Shown here piece after piece: positions 35,477 through 44,858 of a stretch of DNA of 64,000 bases. The position numbers were made by a program, and so were the translations under genes. The stretch is from positions 62,001 to 126,000 of the forward strand of contig NZ_AOCK01000007.1 of NCBI RefSeq assembly GCF_000348945.1. Direction: 5' to 3'. How positions within the stretch are numbered: position 1 is the first letter of the stretch; every line of letters starts with the position of its first letter. The stretch comes from Paeniglutamicibacter gangotriensis Lz1y. GTDB taxonomy: Bacteria; Actinomycetota; Actinomycetes; Actinomycetales; Micrococcaceae. The notes under the pieces were generated by a model. It ran no database searches and was not told the origin of the DNA. It saw nothing but the letters and a program-made list of their open reading frames with translations.

Positions 35477-35507
35477 CCTTCCGGGACGCAGTGCAATAGG
35501 TGTGCGC

Positions 35508-38500
35508 TTAACCGTCTAGGCAGGTGGGGCCCAGCAACACCTTCAGGTCGCCGAAGAGCGCGGAGTTCGGGTTGACCCGATACTCGATGCCCAGGCGCAC
35601 CAACGAGACCCCGCGGGTGCTGTGCAGCTTCACCCGCACCTCGGTTGTGCCTTGGTGCACGCGCAGCACGTCTCCGAGTGCGCTGATGACTTCTTCGGTG
35701 GCCTTGTGGTTGGGCATGGAAATCACCACCGGTCCACCCTCGCCGTCCTCGCTGATTTCCGGGACGGTGAGTTCCTGCGCGTTGAGCGTGATCGAACCGT
35801 CGTCGCGCTTCTGGACCCGGCCCTTGACGACCACGATGAGGTCCTCGGCCAGCACGTTGGCGATCGGCGCGTAGGCATTGCCGAAGAACATGACCTCCAT
35901 GGAGCCGGAGAGGTCCTCGATCTCGCAGCGCGCGTAGGGGTTACCGCTCTTCTTGGCGATCCGGCGCTGCAACGAGGTAATCATGCCGCAGATGGTCACG
36001 TTGTGTCCGTCCTGCGGCCCGTCATCGGAGAGCACCTGGGTCACGGACAGGTCGGCGTTTTGCGCCAGCAGCCCGCCGAGGCCCTTGAGCGGGTGGTCCG
36101 AGACGTAGAGCCCGAGCATGTCTCGTTCGAAGGCCAGCTTGTCCTTCTTGTCCCAGTCGGGCAGATCGGGGATCGACACCGCCATGCCTGCCGCCGCCGT
36201 GGGGTCATCGAACGCGCTGAAGAGGTCGAACTGGTTCGCCGCCTCGTTGCGTTTGACCGTGATGATCGAGTCCACGGCTTCCTCGTGGATGGCCACCAAG
36301 GCACGTCGGGCGTGTCCCATGGTGTCGAAGGCCCCGGCCTTGATCAGGGAATCGATGGTGCGCTTGTTGCAGACCACCGCGGGGACCTTTTGCAGGAAGT
36401 CGGCGAAGCTCTCGAAGTTGCCCTTTTCCGTCCGGGACTCGACCAGTGCGTTGACCACGTTGGCGCCGACGTTGCGGATTCCGCCCATGCCGAAGCGGAT
36501 GTCCTTGCCCACCGGGGTGAAGTTCAGTGCGGATTCGTTGACGTCCGGGGCCAACACGGTGATGCCCATGTGCCGGCATTCGTTGAGGTACATGGCCGTT
36601 TTGTCTTTGTCGTCGGCCACCGACGTCAGCAGCGCCGCCATGTATTCGGACGGGTAGTGGTGCTTGAGGTACGCGGTCCAGTAGGAGATGACCCCGTAGG
36701 CGGCCGAGTGCGCCTTGTTGAAGGCGTAGTCGGAGAACGGCAGCAGAATATCCCACAGGGCCTTGATGGCTTCCTTGGTGTATCCGTTATCGATCATGCC
36801 CTGGGAGAAGCCAACAAACTGCTTGTCCAGCTCGGACTTCTTCTTCTTTCCCATCGCGCGACGCAGAATGTCGGCCTGGCCCAGTGAGAAGCCGGCTAGT
36901 TTCTGCGCGATGGACATGACCTGCTCCTGGTACACGATCAGGCCGTAGGTCCCGCCCAGGATCTCCCGCAGTGGCTCCAGGAGCGTGGGGTGGATCGGTG
37001 TTTCCTCTTGGAGCTTGTTTTTACGCAGCGCGTAGTTGTTGTGCGAGTTCGCGCCCATCGGGCCCGGACGGTACAGCGCGAGCACCGCGGAGATGTCTTC
37101 GAAGTTATCCGGGCGCATGAGCTTGAGCAGTGCGCGCATGGGCCCGCCGTCCAGCTGGAACACGCCCAGGGTGTCGCCGCGAGCCATGAGCTCGTAGGCG
37201 CCCGGATCGTCCAGGGGCAGGACCTCAAGGTCCAGGTCGACATCCTGGTTCGCCTTCATGTTGTCCAGCGCGTCGGAAATGATGGTCAGGTTTCGCAGCC
37301 CCAGGAAGTCCATCTTGATCAGCCCCAGGCCTTCACAGGTCGGGTAGTCGAACTGGGTGATGACCTGGCCGTCCTGGATGCGGCGCATGATCGGGATGAC
37401 GTCGATGATCGGGTCCGAGCTCATGATGACCCCGGCGGCGTGCACGCCCCACTGGCGCTTAAGCCCCTCGATACCCTTGGCGGTCTCGAAGACGCGGGCG
37501 GCCTCCGGATCGGTGGCCACCAGTTGGCGGAAGTCCCCGGCTTCGGAGTAACGCTTGGATTTGGGGTCGTCGATGTCGTTGAGTGGGATGTCCTTGGCCA
37601 TCACTGCCGGGGGCAGCGCCTTGGTGAGCTGCTCGCCCATGGAGAACGGGTAGCCGAGCACACGAGAGGAGTCCTTCAGCGCCTGCTTGGTCTTGATCGA
37701 CCCGTAGGTCACGATCATCGACACGCGCTCGTCACCGTATTTCTCGGTGACGTACTTGATCACTTCCGAGCGGCGCCTATCATCGAAGTCGACGTCGAAG
37801 TCGGGCATGGAGACACGTTCGGGGTTCAGGAAGCGCTCAAAGATCAGCCCGTGGTGCAAGGGGTCCAGGTCGGTGATGCGCATGGCGTACGCGACCATGG
37901 ATCCTGCACCGGAGCCGCGTCCGGGACCCACACGGATGCCGTTGTTCTTGGCCCAGTTGATGAAGTCCGCCACCACGAGGAAGTATCCGGGGAAGCCCAT
38001 CTTGATGATGACATCGAGTTCGTAGTCGGCCTGGCGGCGCACATCGTCGGAGATGCCGTTGGGGTAGCGGTAGTGCAGCCCGGTCTCGACTTCCTTGATG
38101 AGCCAGCTCGTCTCATCCTCGCCCGGTGGGCAGGGGAAACGCGGCATGTAGTTGGCGCTGGTGTCGAAGGAGACCTCGGCACGGTCGGCAATTTCCAAGG
38201 TGTTGTCGCAGGCATCGGGCATTTCTCTGAACAGGTGCCGCATTTCCGCCGGCGACTTGAGGTAGAAACTTGTTCCGGAGAACGCGAAGCGCGAACCGCC
38301 CTGATCGTAGGTCGGCTCATCGAGGGTGGAGCCGGAGTTGATGGCCAGCAATGCCTCGTGCGCCGGGGCGTCATGTTCGTGGGTGTAGTGCAGGTCATTG
38401 GTGGCAAGCCGCGGGATGTCCAGTTCCTTGGCCAGTCGCAGCAGGTCCTTGGTGACCCGGCGTTCAATGTCCAGTCCATGATCCATGAACTCGCAGTAGT

Positions 38501-39074
38501 AGTTTTCTTTGCCAAAGAGGTCCTGATAATCGGCGGCGGCGGCCTTAGCCTCGGCATACTGGCCCAGTCGGAGCTTGGTCTGCACCTCGCCCGAGGGGCA
38601 GCCGGTGGTAGCGATGACGCCCTCGTGATAGGTGTCCAGCAGATCGCGGTCCAGCCGCGGGTACTTGCCAAATACCGAGTCGAGCGAGGCGATCGAGGAG
38701 GCCTTGAAGAGGTTCTTCATCCCGGTGTTGTTGTAGCTCAGCAGCGTCATGTGCGTATACAGGCCACCACCTGAGACGTCATCTCGTTTCTGGCTCTCAT
38801 CGGTGCGCCACTTCACGCGTGTCTTGTCGTCCCGAGCCGTGCCTGGGGTGACATAGGCCTCAATGCCGATGATCGGCTTGACGCCGGCTTGGGTCGCCTT
38901 GTTCCAGAAATCAAAGGCTCCGAAGAGATACCCGTGATCGGTAGTGGCCAGGGCGGTCATCCCGAGCCGGTTGGTCTCTTCAAAGAGTTCTGTTAGTCGT
39001 GCAGCACCGTCAAGCATTGAGTATTCGGTGTGCGTGTGAAGGTGTACGAATCCATCGCGATTAGAGCTAGCCAC
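35508..39074 (-). CDS. dnaE: DNA polymerase III alpha subunit
   Basis: The main replicative polymerase subunit. The 1188-residue protein has an N-terminal PHP domain (FVHLHTHTEYSMLDGAARL), the C-family polymerase core with the catalytic aspartates in PDFDVDFDDRR, the tandem helix-hairpin-helix and an OB-fold C-terminal domain. It is DnaE, not PolC, as there is no inserted exonuclease. The GTG 39072-39074 follows a TAGACT -10-like hexamer by six bases, with no Shine-Dalgarno, suggesting a leaderless transcript separate from rluD. Confidence 0.97.
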   Translation of the reverse strand: MASSNRDGFVHLHTHTEYSMLDGAARLTELFEETNRLGMTALATTDHGYLFGAFDFWNKATQAGVKPIIGIEAYVTPGTARDDKTRVKWRTDESQKRDDVSGGGLYTHMTLLSYNNTGMKNLFKASSIASLDSVFGKYPRLDRDLLDTYHEGVIATTGCPSGEVQTKLRLGQYAEAKAAAADYQDLFGKENYYCEFMDHGLDIERRVTKDLLRLAKELDIPRLATNDLHYTHEHDAPAHEALLAINSGSTLDEPTYDQGGSRFAFSGTSFYLKSPAEMRHLFREMPDACDNTLEIADRAEVSFDTSANYMPRFPCPPGEDETSWLIKEVETGLHYRYPNGISDDVRRQADYELDVIIKMGFPGYFLVVADFINWAKNNGIRVGPGRGSGAGSMVAYAMRITDLDPLHHGLIFERFLNPERVSMPDFDVDFDDRRRSEVIKYVTEKYGDERVSMIVTYGSIKTKQALKDSSRVLGYPFSMGEQLTKALPPAVMAKDIPLNDIDDPKSKRYSEAGDFRQLVATDPEAARVFETAKGIEGLKRQWGVHAAGVIMSSDPIIDVIPIMRRIQDGQVITQFDYPTCEGLGLIKMDFLGLRNLTIISDALDNMKANQDVDLDLEVLPLDDPGAYELMARGDTLGVFQLDGGPMRALLKLMRPDNFEDISAVLALYRPGPMGANSHNNYALRKNKLQEETPIHPTLLEPLREILGGTYGLIVYQEQVMSIAQKLAGFSLGQADILRRAMGKKKKSELDKQFVGFSQGMIDNGYTKEAIKALWDILLPFSDYAFNKAHSAAYGVISYWTAYLKHHYPSEYMAALLTSVADDKDKTAMYLNECRHMGITVLAPDVNESALNFTPVGKDIRFGMGGIRNVGANVVNALVESRTEKGNFESFADFLQKVPAVVCNKRTIDSLIKAGAFDTMGHARRALVAIHEEAVDSIITVKRNEAANQFDLFSAFDDPTAAAGMAVSIPDLPDWDKKDKLAFERDMLGLYVSDHPLKGLGGLLAQNADLSVTQVLSDDGPQDGHNVTICGMITSLQRRIAKKSGNPYARCEIEDLSGSMEVMFFGNAYAPIANVLAEDLIVVVKGRVQKRDDGSITLNAQELTVPEISEDGEGGPVVISMPNHKATEEVISALGDVLRVHQGTTEVRVKLHSTRGVSLVRLGIEYRVNPNSALFGDLKVLLGPTCLDG

Positions 39075-39135
39075 CGATCCAGTCTAGGCCGTCTCGTCAA
39101 GCGTTGCCCGCCGCATGCAGGTGATGTGAACAGCA

Positions 39136-39169
39136 GCACCCGCACACCAGGTGCAGGGCGTGCGGGTGC
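39136..39169 (-). terminator. Hairpin after rluD
   Basis: GCACCCGCAC pairs perfectly with GTGCGGGTGC around a 14-base loop just past the rluD stop codon. It separates rluD from dnaE. Confidence 0.7.
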
Positions 39170-39172
39170 GTT

Positions 39173-40111
39173 CTAGAATTCTCCGTCGCGGAGCTTTTCT
39201 AAGGCGCTATTAAGATCCACCGGGTAGTCGCTGGTGTATTCGACCCATTCGCCGGTGACCGGGTGGTTGAAGCCCAGACGCTGGGCATGCAGCCATTGCC
39301 GGGTCAGCCCGAGTGCCGCGGAAAGCTTTGGATCTGCCCCATAGGTCTGGTCTCCGGCGCAGGGGTGACGCATCGCGGAAAAGTGTACGCGGATCTGGTG
39401 GGTGCGCCCGGTTTCCAAGACGACCTCCACCAATGAGGCACGGCCGAAGGCTTCAAGGACCTTGTAGTGGGTGACCGAGGCACGCCCGTCCTCCAGGACA
39501 GCGAACTTCCAGTCGTGACCTGGGTGCCGGCCCAAGGGTGCGTCGATGGTGCCTTCGAGCGGGTCTGGAAGGCCCTGGACCACCGCATGGTAAATCTTCT
39601 TCGTGGTTCGTTCCTTGAAGGCGCGCTTGAGCGCAGTGTAGGCTCGTTCGCTCTTGGCGACCACCATCAGTCCGCTGGTTCCCACATCGAGGCGGTGCAC
39701 GATGCCTTGGCGCTCGGCGGAGCCGGAGGTCGAGATGCGGTAGCCCGCCCCGGCCAACGCGCCGACTACTGTGGGCCCGACCCAGCCCGGCGAGGGATGC
39801 GCTGCGACTCCGACGGGTTTGTCGATGACCACGTAGTCATCCTCGTCAGCAATGATCTTGAGGTCTTCCACGATTTCTACCCTAATTTCCAGTGGGTCCG
39901 GACGAAGTGGGATGAAGACTTCGATGGTCGCCCCGGCGGGGGCCTTACGGGATTTGCCCAGTGCCTTTCCGGCCAGCGTGACGTTGCCTTCGGTGCACAG
40001 TAAAGCCGCCTGGACCCGGGAGAGCCCGAGTCGACGCGTCAGGAGGGCATCGATCCGGGTCCCTGCTTCGTCAGGGGAGACCACCAGCTGTTCGGTGCGT
40101 GGTTCGCTCAC
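39173..40111 (-). CDS. rluD: RluA/RluD-family ribosomal RNA pseudouridine synthase
   Basis: Converts specific uridines in 23S rRNA to pseudouridine. The 312-residue protein has an N-terminal S4 RNA-binding domain (about 17-66) and the catalytic motif [11 protein letters not shown] with Asp142. The fold and motif are RluA-type; RluD is assigned by length and by the conserved lspA-rluD pairing. Its start overlaps the lspA stop by four bases, so it is coupled to lspA. Confidence 0.9.
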   Translation of the reverse strand: MSEPRTEQLVVSPDEAGTRIDALLTRRLGLSRVQAALLCTEGNVTLAGKALGKSRKAPAGATIEVFIPLRPDPLEIRVEIVEDLKIIADEDDYVVIDKPVGVAAHPSPGWVGPTVVGALAGAGYRISTSGSAERQGIVHRLDVGTSGLMVVAKSERAYTALKRAFKERTTKKIYHAVVQGLPDPLEGTIDAPLGRHPGHDWKFAVLEDGRASVTHYKVLEAFGRASLVEVVLETGRTHQIRVHFSAMRHPCAGDQTYGADPKLSAALGLTRQWLHAQRLGFNHPVTGEWVEYTSDYPVDLNSALEKLRDGEF

Positions 40112-40713
40112 GGCGTTTCCTGCCCGTCGTTTCCGTTAAGTTTTGGGTTCGGTTTCACGGCCCCGCTTTTGCTGCCATCAAGCTCTCTGCCGGTGAAAAG
40201 CAACAGGCAGATGCCAATCATCGAGCACACGATGAACATATCTGCCACGTTGAAGATGGCGAAGTTGGGTAGCGCGATGAAGTCGACCACGTGCCCGTTG
40301 CCGAAGGACGGTTCCCTGAAGAGCCGATCGGTAAGGTTTCCGGCGACCCCGCCCATGAGACCACCCAGGGCCAGCGCCCAGGGCCAGACACGGATCTTGC
40401 GTACCAAGAACACCGCGACATAGATCAATACCGCTGCCTGGATGATGGTGAAAATCCAGGTGAAGCCCTCCCCCATGGAAAAGGCTGCACCGGAGTTCTT
40501 GATGTAATACCAACGCAACAGCGGCGCGAAAACATCGATGGACTGCCCCACCTCCATGGTGGTCTCGACCACGCGTTTGGTGAGCTGGTCCAGGACCAGT
40601 GCCACGGCGGCAAGAAGCACCGTGACAAGCACCATACGTCGCCGGAGCTCGCCGCCCCTCGCGTGTGGGGCAGCATCCTGCGAAGCCGGTGGTTCAGAGC
40701 TGTAGTCCATCAT
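40108..40713 (-). CDS. lspA: Lipoprotein signal peptidase (signal peptidase II)
   Basis: Integral membrane aspartyl protease that cleaves lipoprotein signal peptides. The 201-residue protein has four hydrophobic helices and the catalytic aspartates Asp129 (GNLTDRLFR) and Asp158 (NVADMF). Ends are longer than in E. coli, with a polar N-terminus and a charged tail ([15 protein letters not shown]). AAAGGA is only one to four bases from the two tandem ATG codons. It overlaps rluD by ATGA. Confidence 0.95.
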   Translation of the reverse strand: MMDYSSEPPASQDAAPHARGGELRRRMVLVTVLLAAVALVLDQLTKRVVETTMEVGQSIDVFAPLLRWYYIKNSGAAFSMGEGFTWIFTIIQAAVLIYVAVFLVRKIRVWPWALALGGLMGGVAGNLTDRLFREPSFGNGHVVDFIALPNFAIFNVADMFIVCSMIGICLLLFTGRELDGSKSGAVKPNPKLNGNDGQETP

Positions 40714-40725
40714 GTCCTTTAACGC

Positions 40726-40759
40726 ATTGTTGGCGGCCGGTTACCCGACCGCCAACAAT
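40726..40759 (-). terminator. Hairpin between divIVA and lspA
   Basis: ATTGTTGGCGG pairs perfectly with CCGCCAACAAT across a 12-base loop. It lies just upstream of the lspA start, downstream of divIVA. Confidence 0.8.
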
Positions 40760-40797
40760 CCTAAGCCATCAATTTATGAGGCGTGTGGTGAAGCAGA

Positions 40798-41487
40798 TTA
40801 GCCGTTGTCCTTGGCTTCTGTCGTGTCCATGGAGCCCTTGGCTTCGAGGTCGCGTAGCTGACCTTCGATGTAGGTCTTCAAACGGGCACGGTAGTCGCGC
40901 TCGAAGCCGCGCAGCTGCTCGACCTTGCGCTCCAGAACGGTCTTCTGCTGTTCCAGGGCCGACAGGGTCTTGCGGCTCTTCTCCTCAGCATCGGTGACGA
41001 GGCCGGTGGCCTCGACCTGAGCTTCGGCAATGATCTTGTCACGCTGTTCAACACCTGCGGAGACGTATTCGTCGTGCAAACGCTGGGCCATGGCAAGAAC
41101 GCCGGCTGCGGATTCTGCGGTGGAACCCGATGCGGGAGCTGCTGCCGGGGCTGCTGCAACAACCTTGGCTGGCTCTGCTGCCTTCGGAGTTTCGGCGGCC
41201 TTGGTCTCTTCCTTCTTGACCTCGGGAGCCTTTGTTTCCTTGGGCTTCTCGGCCTCTGCCGGCTTGGCTGCCGGGGCAGCTGCCACAGGAGCTGGAACTG
41301 CCTGATCGCCTTCGCTGATGCCGGCTTCCGACAGGCGGCGACGCAGTTCGTCGTTCTCCTGCGTCAGACGACGTAGCTCGACAACGATCTCGTCTAGGAA
41401 ATCGTCAACTTCATCCTGATCGTAGCCTTCACGAAACTTCGTCGGCTGAAATCGCTTGTTGACTACATCTTCTGGCGTGAGAGCCAT
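40798..41487 (-). CDS. divIVA: DivIVA (Wag31-like) polar growth protein
   Basis: Coiled-coil scaffold at poles and septa that directs cell-wall synthesis. The 229-residue protein has the DivIVA N-terminal lipid-binding domain (ALTPEDVVNKRFQPTKFREGYDQDEVDDFLDEI), a first coiled coil, a central Ala/Pro/Lys/Glu-rich linker (about 65-115) and a second coiled coil (about 125-215). The ATG at 41487 has GAGGTG upstream. It is at the end of the dcw cluster, followed by a hairpin. Wag31-type proteins are often kinase substrates. Confidence 0.95.
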   Translation of the reverse strand: MALTPEDVVNKRFQPTKFREGYDQDEVDDFLDEIVVELRRLTQENDELRRRLSEAGISEGDQAVPAPVAAAPAAKPAEAEKPKETKAPEVKKEETKAAETPKAAEPAKVVAAAPAAAPASGSTAESAAGVLAMAQRLHDEYVSAGVEQRDKIIAEAQVEATGLVTDAEEKSRKTLSALEQQKTVLERKVEQLRGFERDYRARLKTYIEGQLRDLEAKGSMDTTEAKDNG

Positions 41488-41561
41488 CTGGTCACCTCGA
41501 ATACTTGGTTCTATCCTCGAACCGCTGAAGTGCGGCCCGAGTACACTTACCGTCTACTGGT

Positions 41562-41586
41562 GCGTAACCCGGTGCAGTCGTTACGC
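41562..41586. promoter_or_regulatory. Dyad upstream of divIVA
   Basis: GCGTAAC and GTTACGC are separated by 11 bases, 75 to 99 bases upstream of the divIVA start. It may be a hairpin after yggT or an operator for divIVA. Confidence 0.35.
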
Positions 41587-41702
41587 CTAATGTGACAACA
41601 CTATAACGACTGAACCGATAAAGGCTAAAGGACGGAGAGTTTCTTGTGGAAATCCTCTTGCTTCAACCCTTGTCGCAACCTAATTCATGCCTCTTGCAAG
41701 GC

Positions 41703-42008
41703 CTATCCGTTCATTGCGCCAATGCCCAGGTTGTTGACCAGGATCTTGAGAACAATGACGGCTAAGAACAAAATGATGAACGCCAAATCAAGGCGTATTC
41801 CCCCGAAATCAAGGGGTTTAATGCGGGATCGCAACCAACGCATTGGCGGATCGGTGGTCTTGGCGATCATCGAGACCAAAACCAATGCCATGCCCTTGGG
41901 CCGCCACGAGCGGGCAAAGGACTCCGTGATATCCAGCACTATGCGCAAAAGCAACATGATTTGCAAGACCGTCAGCACCACATACAGCAGTGCGAAAATA
42001 AGCTCCAC
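41703..42008 (-). CDS. YggT family membrane protein
   Basis: A 101-residue protein with two hydrophobic regions and the YggT features IVLDITESFARSWRP and DPPMRWLRSRIKP. YggT proteins sit beside sepF and divIVA in many Gram-positives and are linked to division or osmotic stress. It starts with GTG 42006-42008, 20 bases after sepF, so it is in the same operon. Molecular function is unclear. Confidence 0.9.
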   Translation of the reverse strand: MELIFALLYVVLTVLQIMLLLRIVLDITESFARSWRPKGMALVLVSMIAKTTDPPMRWLRSRIKPLDFGGIRLDLAFIILFLAVIVLKILVNNLGIGAMNG

Positions 42009-42028
42009 TATGCCTAGAACCCTTGGAC

Positions 42029-42562
42029 TTAGCTCTGGTTAAAGAAGGTGGCCTGGTCTTCGGACTGATTCTTGTCCTCACCCAGGACCTCCACGGAGGA
42101 CGGCGAGAGCAAGAACACCTTGTTGGTGACTCGCTCGATGCTGCCATGCAGGGCAAAGACGAGGCCAGCCGAGAAATCGACCAGACGCTTCGCGTCGCCT
42201 TCACCCATGTCCGTGACGTTCATGATGACTGGAATGCCATCACGGAAATTCTCCCCAATGATTTTTGCATCATTGTAGGACCGTGGATGAACGGTGGTGA
42301 TCTGACGCAATGAAGAGTCCTCGTCCCGTGCTGAAGGAGCGCGCTTGATGGGTGTTACCGGAGCCCGGTATTCGTTATCGATGACAGGGCGTGGTGCCAC
42401 TGGTGCTACCGGAGCAGGCTGTGCGGCAACCGGTTCTTCGCGGACCGGCTCGACGACGCGCACTTCTTCACGCGCTTCAATGTCGTGCTTTTCGGCCTCG
42501 AAGTTCTCGTCACCCTCGGCGAGTCCCAGGTAGATCATTGTCTTGCGCAATGCGCCAGCCAT
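42029..42562 (-). CDS. sepF: SepF cell-division protein
   Basis: Membrane-binding partner that helps anchor FtsZ at the septum. The 177-residue protein begins with an amphipathic anchor ([13 protein letters not shown]), then an acidic linker, then the conserved C-terminal domain ([29 protein letters not shown]). The ATG 42560-42562 has AAAGGAG upstream; the longer frame is rejected. It follows pgeF by 127 bases, with the usual yggS gene absent between them. Confidence 0.94.
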   Translation of the reverse strand: MAGALRKTMIYLGLAEGDENFEAEKHDIEAREEVRVVEPVREEPVAAQPAPVAPVAPRPVIDNEYRAPVTPIKRAPSARDEDSSLRQITTVHPRSYNDAKIIGENFRDGIPVIMNVTDMGEGDAKRLVDFSAGLVFALHGSIERVTNKVFLLSPSSVEVLGEDKNQSEDQATFFNQS

Positions 42563-42635
42563 GGTCTTCTCCTTTAATCGTGCGCGGTCGACGGATGTGC
42601 CGTACCGCAAGTCTCTCCGCTAACTCGACGCTACA

Positions 42636-42652
42636 GCACCATGTGATGGTGC
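42636..42652 (-). other. Small hairpin between pgeF and sepF
   Basis: GCACCAT-GTG-ATGGTGC is a perfect 7-bp stem in the 127-base gap. It could be an attenuator or mRNA-processing element separating pgeF from sepF. Confidence 0.4.
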
Positions 42653-42689
42653 CCGAGGACATCGAGACGTTTAGCGCGGTGTGTCGCCC

Positions 42690-43451
42690 CTAGGGGCTTG
42701 GGTGCTGCAGATCGGTCGTGTACTCCGGGGCTGCGTGCAAAGTGGTGATTATCCTATCCCAGACCAGTCCCGCCAACCGTCCGGTGGCAGGATCCCTGCG
42801 ATAGGAAAAGTAGTTTTTGTTCTCCAGGGTACAGATCCCGGACTCGGTGACCGCCACACCCTGCTCTCGCAGTTCTGCGGCCGCAGCGGCCGGCAGATCA
42901 AGTCCGGAGGTTCCCTGGGTGGTTCTCGATGCGATTCCGGGTCGCTGTGCTTCGGCGTCGGCGGCCATCTCGGCCGGGACCTCGTAGCAGCGCCCGCAAA
43001 TCGCTGGCCCGATCCACGCCTCGAGGCGTGTTGCCCCGGCGGCGTGCATGCTCTCGATGGTGGCCGAAAGGATTCCGTCGAGCAGACCGCGGCGGCCGGC
43101 ATGAGCGACAGCACTGATGGTGCGCTCTCCCGCCGTTCCAACAAACACGACCGGCACGCAATCGGCGACCATCACGGCCAGCGGCTGGCTGGCATCGGCA
43201 CTGAATAACGCATCGCAGGTGGGGATCACGGATTCCTCCGGGGCCCGATTCACCTCGAGGACCGTGGCCGTGTGGATTTGGTCCATGTAGCTGAACCGCT
43301 GCGGGCCCAGCTCCAACGCATCTTCCAGGTCGCGACGCCGCAGCAGCACGGCGTCGCGATCATCCGGGACGTGGAAGGCGAGGTTCCCCTCGGCCACGGA
43401 AGTGAAGGCAATGTTCACGCTCGGTGCGAGCGTGGATTGATATCGCAACAT
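42690..43451 (-). CDS. pgeF: Peptidoglycan editing factor PgeF (laccase-domain, YfiH family)
   Basis: A 253-residue member of the YfiH/laccase-domain family, which hydrolyses mis-incorporated muropeptide precursors in E. coli. Metal ligands are in MDQIHTATV, VADCVPVVF and AVAHAGRRGLLDG, and the family block GPAICGRCYEV is present. The common AGWRG is AGRRG here. It is coupled to ftsZ in position (38 bases). Enzyme activity is by family inference. Confidence 0.9.
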   Translation of the reverse strand: MLRYQSTLAPSVNIAFTSVAEGNLAFHVPDDRDAVLLRRRDLEDALELGPQRFSYMDQIHTATVLEVNRAPEESVIPTCDALFSADASQPLAVMVADCVPVVFVGTAGERTISAVAHAGRRGLLDGILSATIESMHAAGATRLEAWIGPAICGRCYEVPAEMAADAEAQRPGIASRTTQGTSGLDLPAAAAAELREQGVAVTESGICTLENKNYFSYRRDPATGRLAGLVWDRIITTLHAAPEYTTDLQHPSP

Positions 43452-43489
43452 GGTCGGCCTCGGGGAACCCTTCTCCAGGTGTTTGACTC

Positions 43490-44659
43490 CTACTTCAGGA
43501 AGTCAGGGACATCCAGGTCGTCATTGGTTGCCGAGAGGTCCGGCTCAACGATGGCCGGCAGTTCCTCAAAACCGGACTCTGCCGTGGCGACGGCCGCGTG
43601 GGCCTCTTCACGAGCAGGGGCCGGAGCCGAGGCCGGTACCGCTGGAGCTGCTGCAGGTGCCGCCGGAGCCGAGCGCGGCACATGCACCGGTGCCGGTGCG
43701 GCACTGGTGGCATCAACCTGATCGAAGCCTGCGGCAATCACCGTCACCCGGGCCTCGTCACCCAGGGCGTCGTCGATGACGGCGCCGAAGATGATGTTGG
43801 CTTCGGGGTGGGCCACTTCCTGAACGAGGCGGGCCGCCTCGTTGATTTCGAACAGACCCAGATCCGAGCCGCCCTGAATGGACAGCAGGACGCCGTGGGC
43901 GCCATCGATGGATGCTTCAAGCAGCGGGGAGGCGATGGCCAGTTCCGCGGCCTTGACGGCGCGGTCCTCGCCACGAGCCGAACCGATACCCATGAGGGCC
44001 GAGCCTGCACCCTGCATGACGGACTTGACGTCCGCGAAGTCAAGGTTGATCAAACCCGGGGTGGTGATCAGGTCGGTGATGCCCTGAACGCCGGAAAGCA
44101 GCACCTGGTCGGCTTGACGGAATGCGTCAAGCACCGAGACGTTGCGGTCGGAAATCGAGAGCAGTCGATCGTTGGGGATGACGATGAGAGTGTCGACCTC
44201 GTCGCGCAGCGCCTCAATGCCGTTATCGGCACTCGTGGCGCGGCGGCGTCCCTCGAAGGTGAACGGGCGGGTGACCACACCAATGGTCAGCGCGCCGAGT
44301 CCTCGGGCGATGCGGGCGATGACAGGTGCGCCACCGGTGCCGGTGCCGCCGCCTTCGCCTGCTGTCACGAAGACCATGTCGGCCCCGCGAAGCACTTCCT
44401 CGATTTCCTCCGCGTGATCCTCTGCCGCCTGGCGACCCACATCGGGGTTCGCTCCGGCGCCGAGGCCACGGGTAAGTTCGCGTCCCACATCGAGTTTGAC
44501 GTCGGCATCGCTCATGAGCAATGCCTGCGCATCCGTGTTAATTGCAATAAATTCGACGCCTCGCAGGCCAACTTCGATCATGCGGTTGACGGCGTTGACG
44601 CCACCACCGCCGATGCCGACGACCTTGATGACGGCGAGGTAGTTCTGTGGAGCTGCCAC
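43490..44659 (-). CDS. ftsZ: Cell-division GTPase FtsZ
   Basis: Tubulin-like GTPase that forms the Z ring. The 389-residue protein has the GTP-binding loop GGGTGTG (in [14 protein letters not shown]), the T7-loop region, an Ala/Pro-rich variable linker and the C-terminal binding peptide [10 protein letters not shown], which contacts SepF and FtsW in Actinomycetota. I start it at the GTG 44657-44659, because homologues begin [15 protein letters not shown] and AAGGGA is upstream; the in-frame extension to 44713 is not used. A 199-base gap to ftsQ holds its own promoter region. Confidence 0.97.
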   Translation of the reverse strand: MAAPQNYLAVIKVVGIGGGGVNAVNRMIEVGLRGVEFIAINTDAQALLMSDADVKLDVGRELTRGLGAGANPDVGRQAAEDHAEEIEEVLRGADMVFVTAGEGGGTGTGGAPVIARIARGLGALTIGVVTRPFTFEGRRRATSADNGIEALRDEVDTLIVIPNDRLLSISDRNVSVLDAFRQADQVLLSGVQGITDLITTPGLINLDFADVKSVMQGAGSALMGIGSARGEDRAVKAAELAIASPLLEASIDGAHGVLLSIQGGSDLGLFEINEAARLVQEVAHPEANIIFGAVIDDALGDEARVTVIAAGFDQVDATSAAPAPVHVPRSAPAAPAAAPAVPASAPAPAREEAHAAVATAESGFEELPAIVEPDLSATNDDLDVPDFLK

Positions 44660-44717
44660 GTCCTGTTTCCCTTGTTCGATGTGCTGCTGACCGAGGAAGC
44701 TCAACCGGACCAACCCT

Positions 44718-44749
44718 AACCCTCAACTGGAAGGTTATAGTTATGTCAA
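44718..44749 (-). promoter_or_regulatory. Candidate ftsZ upstream element
   Basis: On the minus strand TTGACA (44749-44744) is followed by TATAAC and then a small AACCTTC-CAGTT-GAGGGTT hairpin at 44736-44718. Spacing does not fit a simple -35/-10 pair, so this is only a candidate promoter or 5-prime leader structure. Confidence 0.3.
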
Positions 44750-44858
44750 GCAACCGCTATGAAAACGCTATGTTTCGTAGTCCTTACATGCAACGACCAC
44801 GGCCGCGTGTCGCCGCAAAGTCGTTGTTTAATCCTGTAATTACGCCTTGGGCGCACCA

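Noticed and set aside
36990-38774. Long open frame antisense to dnaE (also similar frames opposite cydA, sucB, glnE and ftsZ)
   Set aside because: These are high-GC shadows of strong genes: the sense strand has full domain motifs, while the antisense products have repetitive His/Gly/Asp/Val composition.
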